A stretch of 64,000 bases of DNA from contig NZ_WKFH01000003.1 of NCBI RefSeq assembly GCF_014884385.1, positions 3,720,015 to 3,784,014 of the forward strand, read 5' to 3'. The position numbers and the translations under genes were made by a program. Below are positions 18,678 to 27,630 of the stretch, in pieces. The notes beneath the pieces were generated by a model, which did not search any database, was not told the DNA's origin, and saw only the letters and a program-made list of their open reading frames with translations. Each line of letters opens with the position of its first letter. Position 1 is the first letter of the stretch. The stretch comes from Phycobacter azelaicus (lineage in GTDB: Bacteria; Pseudomonadota; Alphaproteobacteria; Rhodobacterales; Rhodobacteraceae).

Positions 18678-20111
18678 TCAGTTGATTTTGGTCAGAAGGT
18701 CGTCCAGCGACTTCTTGGCATCGCCGTAGAACATGCGCGTGTTTTCCTTGTAGAACAGCGGGTTCTCGATGCCGGAATAGCCGGTGCCCTGACCGCGTTT
18801 GGAGACGAATACCTGCTTTGCCTTCCAGCATTCCAGAACCGGCATGCCGGCGATGGGGCTGTTCGGGTCTTCCTGTGCAGCAGGGTTCACAATGTCGTTG
18901 GAGCCAATGACGATGGCCACATCGGTATCCGGGAAATCCTCGTTGATCTCGTCCATTTCCAGAACGATGTCATAAGGCACCTTGGCCTCGGCCAGAAGCA
19001 CGTTCATGTGCCCCGGCAGTCGGCCCGCAACAGGGTGGATCGCAAAACGAACCTCTTTGCCCTTAGCACGCAAACGGCGCGTCAGCTCTGCCACGTTGGA
19101 CTGAGCCTGTGCAACAGCCATGCCGTAGCCCGGGATGATGATGATGCTGTCAGCCTCATCCAGCGCCTGTGCGACGCCGTCGGCGTCGATCGCGACCTGT
19201 TCGCCCTCGACCTCCATTGCCGGACCCGAAGTGCCACCAAAGCCGCCGAGGATCACTGAGATGAAAGAGCGATTCATCGCCTTACACATGATGTAAGAGA
19301 GGATCGCACCCGAAGAACCAACCAGCGCACCCACAACGATCAAAAGGTCATTACCAAGGGAGAAGCCGATCGCAGCGGCCGCCCAGCCCGAGTAGGAGTT
19401 CAGCATCGAGACAACCACCGGCATGTCGGCGCCGCCGATGCCCATGATCAGATGGTAGCCAATGAACAGCGCAGCCACGGTCAGGATCAGCAGCGGCAGA
19501 ACCGAACCGGAGGAGAGGTACCAGATCAGGCACAGGAACGAGAGACCCGCCGCTCCTGCATTGAGCGCATGACCGCCCGGCAGCTTGGTCGCAGCCGATG
19601 TCACCCGGCCTGACAGCTTACCATAAGCAATCACCGACCCGGTAAAGGTCACAGCCCCGATCCAGATACCCAGCGAGGCTTCGACGCGCAGGATATTGAT
19701 CTCGACCGCGTCCTTTTTGGCAAGAAGCGCAGCAAAACCTTCAAGCGACTTTTTCGCAGCCTCGTCCATGGCCAGAACATTGCCCAGTTCGAAATGTGCG
19801 TTGAAGCCCACGAAAACCGCGGCAAGACCGACCAGCGCATGCATGCCAGCCACAAGCTCTGGCATCTGGGTCATTTCGACCTTGCTTGCCAGTTGATAGC
19901 CGATCAGACCACCAGCAGCGATCAGCACCAGCGACAACAGCCAGAAGCCGGAGCCCGGCCCGATTAGCGTTGCGAAGACCGCAATTGCCATGCCGACAAT
20001 GCCATACCAGACTGCGCGCTTTGCGCTTTCCTGCCCTGAAAGGCCGCCCAGCGAAAGGATGAAGAGCACAGCCGCGACCACATAGGCCGCTGTCGTAAAT
20101 CCGTATTCCAT
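18678..20111 (-). CDS. pntB: NAD(P) transhydrogenase subunit beta
   Basis: The 477-residue beta subunit has about nine membrane helices in the first 280 residues. The NADP(H)-binding domain III follows, with [15 protein letters not shown] (dinucleotide fold), the [18 protein letters not shown] segment and [17 protein letters not shown]. With PntA it couples proton flow to hydride transfer from NADH to NADP+, supplying NADPH. A 36-residue insert near 120-150 (around [22 protein letters not shown]) lies in a loop, as in other alphaproteobacteria. It follows pntA by 13 bases on the same transcript. Confidence 0.96.
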   Translation of the reverse strand: MEYGFTTAAYVVAAVLFILSLGGLSGQESAKRAVWYGIVGMAIAVFATLIGPGSGFWLLSLVLIAAGGLIGYQLASKVEMTQMPELVAGMHALVGLAAVFVGFNAHFELGNVLAMDEAAKKSLEGFAALLAKKDAVEINILRVEASLGIWIGAVTFTGSVIAYGKLSGRVTSAATKLPGGHALNAGAAGLSFLCLIWYLSSGSVLPLLILTVAALFIGYHLIMGIGGADMPVVVSMLNSYSGWAAAAIGFSLGNDLLIVVGALVGSSGAILSYIMCKAMNRSFISVILGGFGGTSGPAMEVEGEQVAIDADGVAQALDEADSIIIIPGYGMAVAQAQSNVAELTRRLRAKGKEVRFAIHPVAGRLPGHMNVLLAEAKVPYDIVLEMDEINEDFPDTDVAIVIGSNDIVNPAAQEDPNSPIAGMPVLECWKAKQVFVSKRGQGTGYSGIENPLFYKENTRMFYGDAKKSLDDLLTKIN

Positions 20112-20124
20112 CTACCTGTACTCC

Positions 20125-21699
20125 TTAGGATTTCTGGAACATGGCGAGCATGCGCCGTGTCACAAGGAAGCCGCCGAAAATATTGATCCCAGCCATGAAG
20201 ACCGAGAGTGCCGCCAGCAGGATCACCAGGAAAGACCCAGAACCGATCTGCATCAGCGCACCCAGGATGATGATCGACGAGATCGCATTGGTCACAGCCA
20301 TCAGCGGTGTGTGCAGGCTGTGCGCCACGCCCCAGATCACCTGGAAGCCAACAAAGACCGCCAGCACGAAGACGATGAAGTGCTGCATGAAACTGGCCGG
20401 AGCGACAAGACCCACGCCCAAGAGCAGCGCTGCGCCGACGGCCAGCAAGGTCACCTGTTGCTTGGTCTGCGCTTTGAACGCGGCGATCTCTTGCGCGCGC
20501 TTTTCCTCTGGCGTCAGTTCTTTGGGCGCCTCCGGTTTCTTCTGCGCTGCAATCGCCTGAACCTTTGGCGGCGGCGGTGGGAAGGTGATTTCCTTCTCGA
20601 AGGTGACGGTCGCCCCACGGATCACATCATCTTCCATGTTGTGCACGATCTGACCGTCCTTTTCGGGGGTCAGGTCGGTCATCATGTGACGGATGTTGGT
20701 GGCATAAAGGGTCGAAGACTGCGCCGCCATCCGGCTGGGGAAGTCGGTGTAGCCGATGATGGTCACGCCGTTGTCGGTGACGACCTTCTCGTCCATCACG
20801 GTGCCTTCGACGTTGCCGCCTTTTTCGGCTGCAAGGTCCACGATCACCGAGCCCGGCTTCATCGCCGCAACCATGTCCTCAAGCCACAGCTTGGGCGCTT
20901 CGCGGTTGGGGATCAGCGCGGTGGTGATCACGATATCCACTTCGGGCGCCAGCTCGCGGAACTTGGCCAACTGCGCTTCGCGGAACTCAGGGCTGGAAAC
21001 AGAAGCGTAACCGCCAGTCGCCGCACCGTCCTGCTGTTCCTCTTCAAAGTCGAGATAGACGAACTCGGCGCCCATGGATTCGACCTGCTCGGCCACTTCG
21101 GGACGTACGTCAAATGCGTAGGTCACAGCGCCAAGGCTGGTGGAGGCACCAATGGCGGCCAGACCGGCAACGCCCGCGCCCACGACCAGAACCTTCGCCG
21201 GGGGCACCTTGCCCGCAGCAGTGATCTGACCGGTGAAGAAACGGCCAAAGTTGTTGCCCGCCTCGATCACGGCACGGTAGCCGGCGATGTTCGCCATCGA
21301 GGACAGCGCGTCCATCTTCTGCGCGCGGCTGATGCGCGGCACCATTTCCATGGCGATGACATTGGCACCCTTGGAACGGGCCAGTTCCAGGCCCTCTTCG
21401 TTGGCGCCCGGATTGAAGAAGGAGATCAGCGTCTTGCCCGCTGTCATCCGCTTCAGCTCGGTCTCGGTCGGGATGCGGACCTTGGCGACGATGTCGCAGG
21501 CCTTCCACAGAGCGGCCGGCGTCTTGATGATCTCGACCCCGGCCTCCTCGTAGGCGGCATCGCTGAAACCGGCCAGCTGACCTGCGCCGCTTTCGATGGC
21601 GCAGTCATAGCCCAGCTTCTGCAGCTGCCTGGCGGAGTCCGGCGTCATCGCGACGCGCGCCTCGCCCTTCATTACTTCTTTTGGTGTACCTATTTTCAC
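20125..21699 (-). CDS. pntA: NAD(P) transhydrogenase subunit alpha (fused form)
   Basis: The 524-residue alpha subunit holds the NAD(H)-binding domain I (start [20 protein letters not shown], dinucleotide fold [17 protein letters not shown]), then a Pro/Lys-rich linker (about 380-415, PPPPPKVQ and EKRAQEIAA) and a C-terminal part with four membrane helices. Many alphaproteobacteria split this subunit in two; here it is one chain. The GTG at 21699, preceded by AGGGGGA, matches the family start; longer in-frame extensions are unrelated. A promoter-like pair lies at 21762-21790. Confidence 0.95.
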   Translation of the reverse strand: MKIGTPKEVMKGEARVAMTPDSARQLQKLGYDCAIESGAGQLAGFSDAAYEEAGVEIIKTPAALWKACDIVAKVRIPTETELKRMTAGKTLISFFNPGANEEGLELARSKGANVIAMEMVPRISRAQKMDALSSMANIAGYRAVIEAGNNFGRFFTGQITAAGKVPPAKVLVVGAGVAGLAAIGASTSLGAVTYAFDVRPEVAEQVESMGAEFVYLDFEEEQQDGAATGGYASVSSPEFREAQLAKFRELAPEVDIVITTALIPNREAPKLWLEDMVAAMKPGSVIVDLAAEKGGNVEGTVMDEKVVTDNGVTIIGYTDFPSRMAAQSSTLYATNIRHMMTDLTPEKDGQIVHNMEDDVIRGATVTFEKEITFPPPPPKVQAIAAQKKPEAPKELTPEEKRAQEIAAFKAQTKQQVTLLAVGAALLLGVGLVAPASFMQHFIVFVLAVFVGFQVIWGVAHSLHTPLMAVTNAISSIIILGALMQIGSGSFLVILLAALSVFMAGINIFGGFLVTRRMLAMFQKS

Positions 21700-21761
21700 C
21701 TTGTCGGTCCCCCTCGTCTTGCCCGTGCCAGCAAAGCACCGGGTACGGATCGCAAATATTT

Positions 21762-21790
21762 TGATTATCCTGCGCAATATTTTTGCGCAA
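21762..21790 (-). promoter_or_regulatory. pntAB promoter with overlapping inverted repeat
   Basis: Minus-strand TTGCGC and TAATCA are spaced 17 bases apart, a good sigma-70-like pair, 63 bases upstream of the pntA start. An inverted repeat TGCGCAA-N5-TTGCGCA (21771-21789) overlaps the -35 and spacer, so a repressor could act here. Confidence 0.55.
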
Positions 21791-21838
21791 CCGTTTCGCC
21801 GCGTCGCCGCATCATTTTGCCGCGCCGCCGCATGAACT

Positions 21839-22288
21839 TTAGACCCAGCGGCGCACCTTTCCTTCGTATCTGGCCCAGTCCTGCCGGAACGTCCGTCGCA
21901 TCCGGTTTTCCTCGGGTTCGATGAACCTTCGTTCGAGGATCCAGACAAAGATCGGCACCAGCGGCAAGGACAACACCGCGTCAAACCTGAGGATCAAACC
22001 GGTCAACACCAGAACGTCTCCAAGGTATATCGGGTTCCGGCTGCGGCTGAATATCCCCGATTGCACCAGATGGCTGGGCGTTTGATGCGGGATGATCGTT
22101 GTACGCTGGCGGCGCATCTCGACAACGGCGAGCAGCATCAACAGGATCCCGCCCCCAACCAGCAAACCGCCCGAAAAATCAGCCCAGGGCCCGCCAAAGC
22201 TGAGCCCATAGGACAAATGGCTGGCTTGCAGCCACGCCAACAAGACGCAGGCCAGCAGCCAAAGGGGAGGAAGATCAATCCAGCGCAT
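21839..22288 (-). CDS. Isoprenylcysteine carboxyl methyltransferase-like membrane protein
   Basis: The 149-residue protein has four to five membrane helices and the ICMT/PEMT-type S-adenosylmethionine-binding segment [20 protein letters not shown], followed by the conserved ERRFIEPEE near the C-terminus. Bacterial members methylate unknown small or lipid substrates; the eukaryotic enzyme methylates prenylated cysteine. The ATG at 22288 is chosen because the first membrane helix ([14 protein letters not shown]) follows directly; the ribosome site is weak and the frame stays open upstream, so the start is not certain. Confidence 0.75.
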   Translation of the reverse strand: MRWIDLPPLWLLACVLLAWLQASHLSYGLSFGGPWADFSGGLLVGGGILLMLLAVVEMRRQRTTIIPHQTPSHLVQSGIFSRSRNPIYLGDVLVLTGLILRFDAVLSLPLVPIFVWILERRFIEPEENRMRRTFRQDWARYEGKVRRWV

Positions 22289-22391
22289 CAGGGCCGCACC
22301 GTCACGATAACTGGAAGGAAACACAAGGTCATCCGGCGCAAACTCTCCTGATCCGGCCAATGGGTCCAGCCATTTGCACAATTTGGCAAAC

Positions 22392-22410
22392 AAAAAAGGA
22401 CAGAATGTCC
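22392..22410 (-). terminator. Rho-independent terminator-like hairpin
   Basis: On the minus strand, GGACA-TTC-TGTCC is followed directly by TTTTTTG. It lies about 100 bases after the MBL-fold gene stop and probably ends that transcript. The stem is short. Confidence 0.5.
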
Positions 22411-22510
22411 AAAATGCTCCCAAAACGGCGATTCTGTTCCGGGACGCGGCATGATCCTGCACAATTCTACGGGTTTTCCTACGTATACTTTGGCATGCAA
22501 ACAGGGGGTG

Positions 22511-23464
22511 CTATTCCCATTCCATTTCCTCGAACACGCGCCCCGCATTCTTGGTTGCCAGTTCCTCGAAGGTGTCCAGCATCTTCCAGCGTTCCTGATC
22601 CACGTAATAGGCGCCCGCGAGGTCTCCGCCCTCTTCGATATGGGCGCCGATCTTTTCCCGCAGGTCCTTGAGGTAGTCATAGGTATACCGCCGCACCTGG
22701 GCGAGATTCGTGGGATGGCCGTGGCCGGGAATCACGTATGTCGGGTTCAGAGGCTCCATCTTGGTCTCCCAGGTCTCAAGCCAGCAGGAGGTGCAGATCC
22801 CCTCAAAGATTGGCAACATGCGCTCATGAAAGGCAATATCGCCGGCGATCAGCATGTCCCACTGCGGCAGCCAGACCTGAGTGTCGCCCGGATCGTGAGC
22901 AGGACCCATGTGCATCACCTCAATCTCGACCCCGCCAAGGGTGCGGCTATAGCTGTCCTCGAAGCTGAGGTTCGGGGTCACGATGCGCGTACCTTCCGCC
23001 TTGTCGCGATTGTAGCGCTCCATGCCTTGCAGAATGAAATCCGCCTCTGCGGTAAAGGCTTCAATCGCATCCACATGGGCCAGGATATCGACCCCCTGGT
23101 CCACCCAGTAGGAGTTGCCCAGCATCGCGTGGCCCTGGCCATTTTCGTTGATCACCAGGACAACAGGCTGATCTGTGACGGCCTTGATTTCCTCATGCAG
23201 TGCAGCGGCAAGCCGGGCCGACGCGCCCCCATTGATGACGACCACACCTTCATCCGTCACGATGAAGGACAGGTTGTTGTTGTGGCCGGAGTTTTCATAA
23301 GTCGGCGGCGCGGTGGCGCCAATCGCCGAGAATACATGCGGGATGACCTCAACCGGCTTGGAGTAAAGCTCGGACTGCGGGTACTGGTCAGCAATGTCTT
23401 CGCTGGCAAAAGCGGCGCTCGCGCCAAACGCGGCGGCCAGCAGGCTGGTGAAAAATGGTTTCAT
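22511..23464 (-). CDS. Secreted MBL-fold protein with altered metal-binding motif
   Basis: The 317-residue protein starts with a signal peptide (cleavage after AFA, residue 20), so it should act in the periplasm. The metallo-beta-lactamase fold is clear from GVVVINGGAS, GPAHDPGDTQVW (His190), LIAGDIAF (Asp209) and YVIPGHGHP (His248). The usual HxHxDH motif is replaced by NENGQGHAMLGN (106-117), removing most first-site ligands. The usual Asp of VIDxG is Asn78. It resembles secreted SoxH-like MBL proteins of methylotrophs and Roseobacters. A Cys pair (ICTSC) may form a disulfide. The ATG at 23464 follows GGGAGG. Hydrolase activity is doubtful; binding or another metal mode is possible. Confidence 0.85.
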   Translation of the reverse strand: MKPFFTSLLAAAFGASAAFASEDIADQYPQSELYSKPVEVIPHVFSAIGATAPPTYENSGHNNNLSFIVTDEGVVVINGGASARLAAALHEEIKAVTDQPVVLVINENGQGHAMLGNSYWVDQGVDILAHVDAIEAFTAEADFILQGMERYNRDKAEGTRIVTPNLSFEDSYSRTLGGVEIEVMHMGPAHDPGDTQVWLPQWDMLIAGDIAFHERMLPIFEGICTSCWLETWETKMEPLNPTYVIPGHGHPTNLAQVRRYTYDYLKDLREKIGAHIEEGGDLAGAYYVDQERWKMLDTFEELATKNAGRVFEEMEWE

Positions 23465-23637
23465 GGTGTCCTCCCGAAATGGATGCGGAATAATTCACAC
23501 TTATGAATATGATTGTAAATGGTCAGATGGAAAAAGAGCGATCGCTTTGAGCCACATCGGCACATGTGACGGGACGGCTTTCTTGCCCTGCCCCAACCGC
23601 ACGTTAGGCTGCATGGGACTACGGGAGGACAGAAAGA

Positions 23638-24408
23638 ATGACATCGCAGAACACGCAATCGCTGAAAGGCAAACATGCGCTGGTCACGGGAGGCGGCACC
23701 GGCATCGGCCTCGCCATCGCACGCGAACTGGCCGATCAGGGCGCCGAGGTCACGATTACCGGGCGCCGTCAGGAGGTGCTGGAGGAAGTCGCAACCACAG
23801 GCCTGCATCCGATGGCCATGGATGTGCGCAACGAGGACGACATTATCGCCAAGATCGAAGCCGCCGTTGCGGCCCGCGGACCCATCCAGATCTGCGTCGC
23901 CAATGCGGGCATCGCCGAGGGCAAGGCGGTGCACAAAACCTCGCTCGACTTCTGGCGCAACATGATGGCCACCAACCTTGACGGTGCTTTCCTGACCATC
24001 CGCGAAACACTCAAGTCCATGCGCACAACCGATTGGGGGCGGGTCATCACCGTTGCCTCTATCGCCGGGCTGCGGGGCCTCAAGGGCGGCGCCTGTTACT
24101 CGGCCAGCAAGCACGGCATGATCGGCCTCACCCGCGCGCTGAGCGAGGATTACATGGGCACACCCTTTACCTTCAACGCGATCTGCCCGGGCTACGTGGA
24201 TACACCCATCGTCGAGCGCAATATCACCTCGATCTCGGCCCGCGCCGGGGTTAGCGAGGAAGAAGCGCTCAAGATGATGACCCATGCCAACCGGCACCAG
24301 CGCCTGATCGAACCCGAAGAGGTTGCGGCTGCGGCCATGTGGCTGGTGGGCCCAGGCTCACAGTCGATCAACGGGCAAACCATCCAGATTTCCGGCGGGC
24401 AGGTCTGA
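23638..24408 (+). CDS. Short-chain dehydrogenase/reductase
   Basis: The 256-residue classical SDR shows the cofactor motif TGGGTGIG (17-24), NAGI, the catalytic Ser in VASIAGLRG and YSASK. The C-terminus ISGGQV is usual for the family. Members of similar sequence oxidise 3-hydroxyacyl or 3-hydroxybutyrate-like substrates; the substrate is not determined. GGGAGG sits 12 bases before the ATG at 23638. It lies 169 bases upstream of kynU, with a terminator in between, so a shared pathway with tryptophan breakdown is possible but unproven. Confidence 0.88.
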   Translation: MTSQNTQSLKGKHALVTGGGTGIGLAIARELADQGAEVTITGRRQEVLEEVATTGLHPMAMDVRNEDDIIAKIEAAVAARGPIQICVANAGIAEGKAVHKTSLDFWRNMMATNLDGAFLTIRETLKSMRTTDWGRVITVASIAGLRGLKGGACYSASKHGMIGLTRALSEDYMGTPFTFNAICPGYVDTPIVERNITSISARAGVSEEEALKMMTHANRHQRLIEPEEVAAAAMWLVGPGSQSINGQTIQISGGQV

Positions 24409-24434
24409 TCCGCCACAAATCGCAACTCAACAAG

Positions 24435-24460
24435 CGCCGCCGAGGATCTTGGCGGCGTTT
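24435..24460 (+). terminator. Rho-independent terminator after SDR gene
   Basis: CGCCGCC pairs with GGCGGCG across a 9-base loop, followed by TTTTC, 26 bases after the SDR stop. Confidence 0.75.
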
Positions 24461-24503
24461 TCATGTCCAGAGAATCGATGGAGAAACATCTCTGGACAGA
24501 TTT

Positions 24504-24530
24504 TTGAATATTGGATACAAAATTGTTCAA
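24504..24530. promoter_or_regulatory. Candidate operator upstream of kynU
   Basis: The outer arms TTGAA and TTCAA flank TTGGATACAA (24511-24520), which resembles FadR/GntR-type operators (TTGTATACAA-like). It lies 48 bases before the kynU start in an A/T-rich stretch likely to hold the promoter. The regulator is unknown. Confidence 0.35.
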
Positions 24531-24577
24531 GCATGAAACATCAAGGCGCTCGCCTCGATTCTCCATATGAGGTTCCG

Positions 24578-25771
24578 ATGACCGATTTTGCCGCCACCAA
24601 GGCCCTTTTCGACCTGCCCGAGGGCGTGATCTACCTCGATGGCAACTCTTTGGGCCCGCTCCCCAAGGCCGCCACGACGCGCGTGTCGACGATGATGACC
24701 GAGGAATGGGGCAAGATGCTGATCACCGGCTGGAACAAGGCGGGATGGATGCAGAAATCCACCGCGGTCGGCAATCGCATCGCCCGGCTGATCGGCGCCG
24801 AGACGGATCATGTAATCATGGGCGATACCCTGTCGATCAAGGTCTACCAGGCGGTCGCATCGGCACTGGAGATGAACAAGGGCCGCAAGGTGGTTCTGTC
24901 AGACAACGGCAACTTCCCCTCGGACCTTTACATCGTCGAAGGCCTGCTGAAGTCCCTTGGCGAGGAATACGAGCTGCGCGTGGTTGACCCCGAAGCCGTA
25001 TCCGAGAATATCAACGAAGAAATCGCCGTTCTGATGCTGACCGAGGTGGATTATCGCACCGGGCGCAAGCATGACATGAAGGCCCTCACCGCCAAGGCCC
25101 ATGACGTGGGCGCCCTGACCGTCTGGGATCTGGCCCATTCCGCAGGCGCCCTGCCGGTGGATCTGGCAGGCTGCAAGGCCGATTTCGCCGTGGGCTGCAC
25201 CTACAAGTATCTCAACAGCGGCCCCGGCGGCCCGGCCTTCATCTATGTCGCGCCGCGCCATGCCGAAGTCGCCCGCCCGGCGCTGTCGGGCTGGCTCGGG
25301 CATGAGGCCCCCTTTGCCTTTGATCTGGACTATCGCCCGGGCCGTGGGATCGAACGGATGCGCGTTGGCACACCGCCGGTGATACAGCTTACCTCGCTTG
25401 AGGCCTCGATGGACATCTGGGACACGGTCGACATGCAAGCCCTGCGAGAAAAGTCGATCGCCCTGTGCAATCTTTTCATCGCCGAGGTCGAAGCCGCTTG
25501 TCCTCAGCTTGAGCTGGCCTCCCCGCGCGATGGCAGCCAGCGCGGCAGCCAGGTCTCATTCCGCTTCCACGAAGGGTATGCCGCCATGCAGGCGCTCATT
25601 GCACGCGGTGTAATCGGAGACTTCCGTGCCCCCGACATCATGCGCTTCGGCTTTACCCCTCTGTTCATCGACGAGGATGACGTGCGCGGCGCTGCCGCAA
25701 TCCTGAAGGACGTTATGGACAATGCCCTGTGGGATTGCGCCGAGTACAAACAGCGCGCCGCTGTGACCTGA
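24578..25771 (+). CDS. kynU: Kynureninase
   Basis: The 397-residue PLP-dependent enzyme splits L-kynurenine into anthranilate and alanine. Family markers are the start FDLPEGVIYLDGNSLGPLP, WDLAHSAGALPVDL (the Asp binding the PLP ring nitrogen) and the PLP lysine in GCTYKYLNSGPGG. C-terminal GDFRAPDIMRFGFTPLF is also typical. ATG 24578 follows GAGG at 5 bases; an upstream ATG at 24533 lacks a ribosome site. Tryptophan 2,3-dioxygenase follows 147 bases downstream; the formamidase between the two steps is not in the window. Confidence 0.95.
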   Translation: MTDFAATKALFDLPEGVIYLDGNSLGPLPKAATTRVSTMMTEEWGKMLITGWNKAGWMQKSTAVGNRIARLIGAETDHVIMGDTLSIKVYQAVASALEMNKGRKVVLSDNGNFPSDLYIVEGLLKSLGEEYELRVVDPEAVSENINEEIAVLMLTEVDYRTGRKHDMKALTAKAHDVGALTVWDLAHSAGALPVDLAGCKADFAVGCTYKYLNSGPGGPAFIYVAPRHAEVARPALSGWLGHEAPFAFDLDYRPGRGIERMRVGTPPVIQLTSLEASMDIWDTVDMQALREKSIALCNLFIAEVEAACPQLELASPRDGSQRGSQVSFRFHEGYAAMQALIARGVIGDFRAPDIMRFGFTPLFIDEDDVRGAAAILKDVMDNALWDCAEYKQRAAVT

Positions 25772-25918
25772 CATGATCGGCACTGCCCATCACCTCCCCC
25801 TGTGCAGGCCATCAGGCTGGGTGGCGCTCTGGCGTCGCCTGGCCATGTGTGGCCGTCTAAATCGGAAGACCCTTTCCTTTCCCTGATGTATGCTACCCCA
25901 AGGAACAGGAAAGATCCG

Positions 25919-26767
25919 ATGACCAAATGCCCAATCTCCACCCCCTTTGACCCGGCCGAGGACGGCGCCGAGATGTCCTTTGACGGGCGCATGTCCTATG
26001 GCGATTACCTGTCGCTTGGCACGATCCTAGACGCACAGAAGCCGCTCAGCGATGCTCATGACGAAATGCTGTTCATTATACAGCACCAGACAAGCGAACT
26101 GTGGATGCGCCTTGCGGTGCATGAACTGAACGGTGCGCGCGACTGCCTGCTGGCGGGCGATTCCCGCCCCGCATTCAAGATGCTCGCGCGTGTTGCGAGG
26201 ATCTTCGAGCAACTGAACTCGGCCTGGGACGTGCTGCGCACCATGACGCCCTCGGATTATACCCATTTCCGGGACTCTCTTGGGCAAAGCTCGGGCTTCC
26301 AATCCCACCAGTACCGGCTGATCGAATTCATGCTGGGGAACCGCAATGTCGCGATGCTGCGCCCGCATGCCCATGATCCGGCGATCACAGCGCAACTTGA
26401 GGGCGAGCTGGCGCAACCTTCGCTCTATGATGTTGCGCTACGCATCCTGTCGAACACCATCGCCCTGCCTGAAGAGGTCACCAGCCGTGACGTTTCAAAG
26501 CCCTATCAGGCTCATGACGCAGTTCAAGAAGCATGGACCAGAGTCTATGAGACGCCTGAAACGCATTGGGAACTCTACGAACTGGCTGAAAAGCTTGTGG
26601 ATTTCGAGGATTATTTCCGCCGCTGGCGCTTCAACCATGTCACCACCGTTGAGCGCGTCATAGGCTTCAAGCGGGGCACTGGCGGCACCGGCGGCGTCAG
26701 CTATCTCAAGCGAATGCTGGATGTGGAGCTGTTCCCCGAACTCTGGCATCTGCGCACCGAACTCTGA
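25919..26767 (+). CDS. kynA: Tryptophan 2,3-dioxygenase
   Basis: The 282-residue haem enzyme opens the indole ring of L-tryptophan to N-formylkynurenine. The family signature [12 protein letters not shown] includes the active-site His56. The [16 protein letters not shown] stretch and [20 protein letters not shown] (haem His) are present, as is the Gly-rich [11 protein letters not shown] substrate loop. Length matches bacterial TDO. The ATG at 25919 follows AGGAAAG; longer in-frame extensions are unrelated. Together with kynU it sends tryptophan toward anthranilate. Confidence 0.96.
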   Translation: MTKCPISTPFDPAEDGAEMSFDGRMSYGDYLSLGTILDAQKPLSDAHDEMLFIIQHQTSELWMRLAVHELNGARDCLLAGDSRPAFKMLARVARIFEQLNSAWDVLRTMTPSDYTHFRDSLGQSSGFQSHQYRLIEFMLGNRNVAMLRPHAHDPAITAQLEGELAQPSLYDVALRILSNTIALPEEVTSRDVSKPYQAHDAVQEAWTRVYETPETHWELYELAEKLVDFEDYFRRWRFNHVTTVERVIGFKRGTGGTGGVSYLKRMLDVELFPELWHLRTEL

Positions 26768-26830
26768 GGCAAGCGCACCGCTAATGCAGCCCTCCCGCCC
26801 GGCCTCTGGGTTCTAGCGAACCCCTCGCCC

Positions 26831-26873
26831 CTTGGGCCCGGCGCCGCGCCTTTGGCGCGGCGCCGGGCCCAAG
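26831..26873. repeat. Perfect 20-bp inverted repeat between convergent genes
   Basis: Two exactly complementary 20-base arms are separated by three T. The arms are almost wholly G/C and include GGCGCC and GGGCCC sub-palindromes. It lies 64 bases after the dioxygenase stop and 92 bases before the TetR stop. There is no T-tract on either strand, so it is not a standard terminator; it could block transcription, stabilise mRNA ends or form a cruciform. Confidence 0.9.
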
Positions 26874-26964
26874 GCTATAAACCGGCTCTGCAAAAGGCAG
26901 GGCAGGTTTCAGGCGCGGGAGCACCTGCCCCTTCCCTTTCCACAAGCCACTGACGCCAAAGACT

Positions 26965-27534
26965 CTAAGTTTGCAGTGCGCGCGCCATTAGAACGGCCAA
27001 TTGCGCCACCTTTGTCCGATAGGTTTCATAATCCTCCGAGGTATGCTTGATGCCCTTGAGCGCCGCGCAGATGACCCCCGCAATTTCTGCAGCCTCACCG
27101 ATTCCTTCCGGCAAGACCCGCATCTCCAACCACTTTGCGTAGACACCGGCCAGAGCAGCCTCGCCTTCCTGGATCGCCTCCGGCGCGACGCTCAGGCTGG
27201 CCTCGAACAGCTCCATGCCATGCGCCGACGACATCATGGTCTCCATCGTCTGCCCCCCGTGTTCTGCAAAGGCCTGCCCGAAACGATCGACCAAGGCCCC
27301 TTCTCGCTCCAGCGCCGCATGAACGTCTTCGACCGCTTGCGCATAATAGGCCTCTACCAATGCGGTAAAGATCGCCTCCTTGTTGCGAAAATGCAGATAG
27401 ACCGCCGGACGGGACATTCCCGCACCCCGTGCTATGTCATCCATTGAGGTCTTGCGAAACCCGTAGGCCGAAAAGGCCTGCCAGGCGGACTGCAAAATGG
27501 TCTCGGCTTTGGGATCTGTAACACTACGAAGCAT
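26965..27534 (-). CDS. TetR family transcriptional regulator
   Basis: The 189-residue regulator has the TetR helix-turn-helix at residues about 10-55 (AETILQSAWQAFSAYGF, then MDDIARGAGMSRPAVYLHF). The C-terminal ligand domain includes EASLSVAPEAIQEGEAALAG. ATG 27534 is preferred over an in-frame TTG at 27570 because that choice leaves two operator-like repeats free in the gap. It is divergent from the IorAB-like molybdenum hydroxylase genes 97 bases away and most likely represses them in the absence of an aldehyde or N-heterocycle inducer. Confidence 0.9.
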   Translation of the reverse strand: MLRSVTDPKAETILQSAWQAFSAYGFRKTSMDDIARGAGMSRPAVYLHFRNKEAIFTALVEAYYAQAVEDVHAALEREGALVDRFGQAFAEHGGQTMETMMSSAHGMELFEASLSVAPEAIQEGEAALAGVYAKWLEMRVLPEGIGEAAEIAGVICAALKGIKHTSEDYETYRTKVAQLAVLMARALQT

Positions 27535-27544
27535 ATCCAGTGAA

Positions 27545-27604
27545 CTGACACTATCCGCCAATTTTGTCAATTGACACCCTGACAGATTAAGATCATTTTG
27601 TCAG
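27545..27604. promoter_or_regulatory. Duplicated TetR-type operator
   Basis: Two copies of CTGACA-N11-TTTTGTCA (27545-27569 and 27579-27603) are spaced exactly 34 bases apart. Each forms the inverted repeat TGACA-N14-TGTCA. The inner halves also make the perfect palindrome TGTCAATTGACA at 27565-27576. The array fills the gap between the divergent TetR and hydroxylase genes, so one regulator could control both. Function is inferred. Confidence 0.65.
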
Positions 27605-27630
27605 AACATTCACAACCGAAGGTGAGCCCC

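Noticed and set aside
26831..26873. Calling the 20-bp inverted repeat a standard rho-independent terminator
   Set aside because: No T-tract follows on either strand.
27535..27570. TTG start for the TetR gene at 27570
   Set aside because: It would place one operator copy inside the coding region; the ATG at 27534 fits family proteins and leaves the operator array intergenic.
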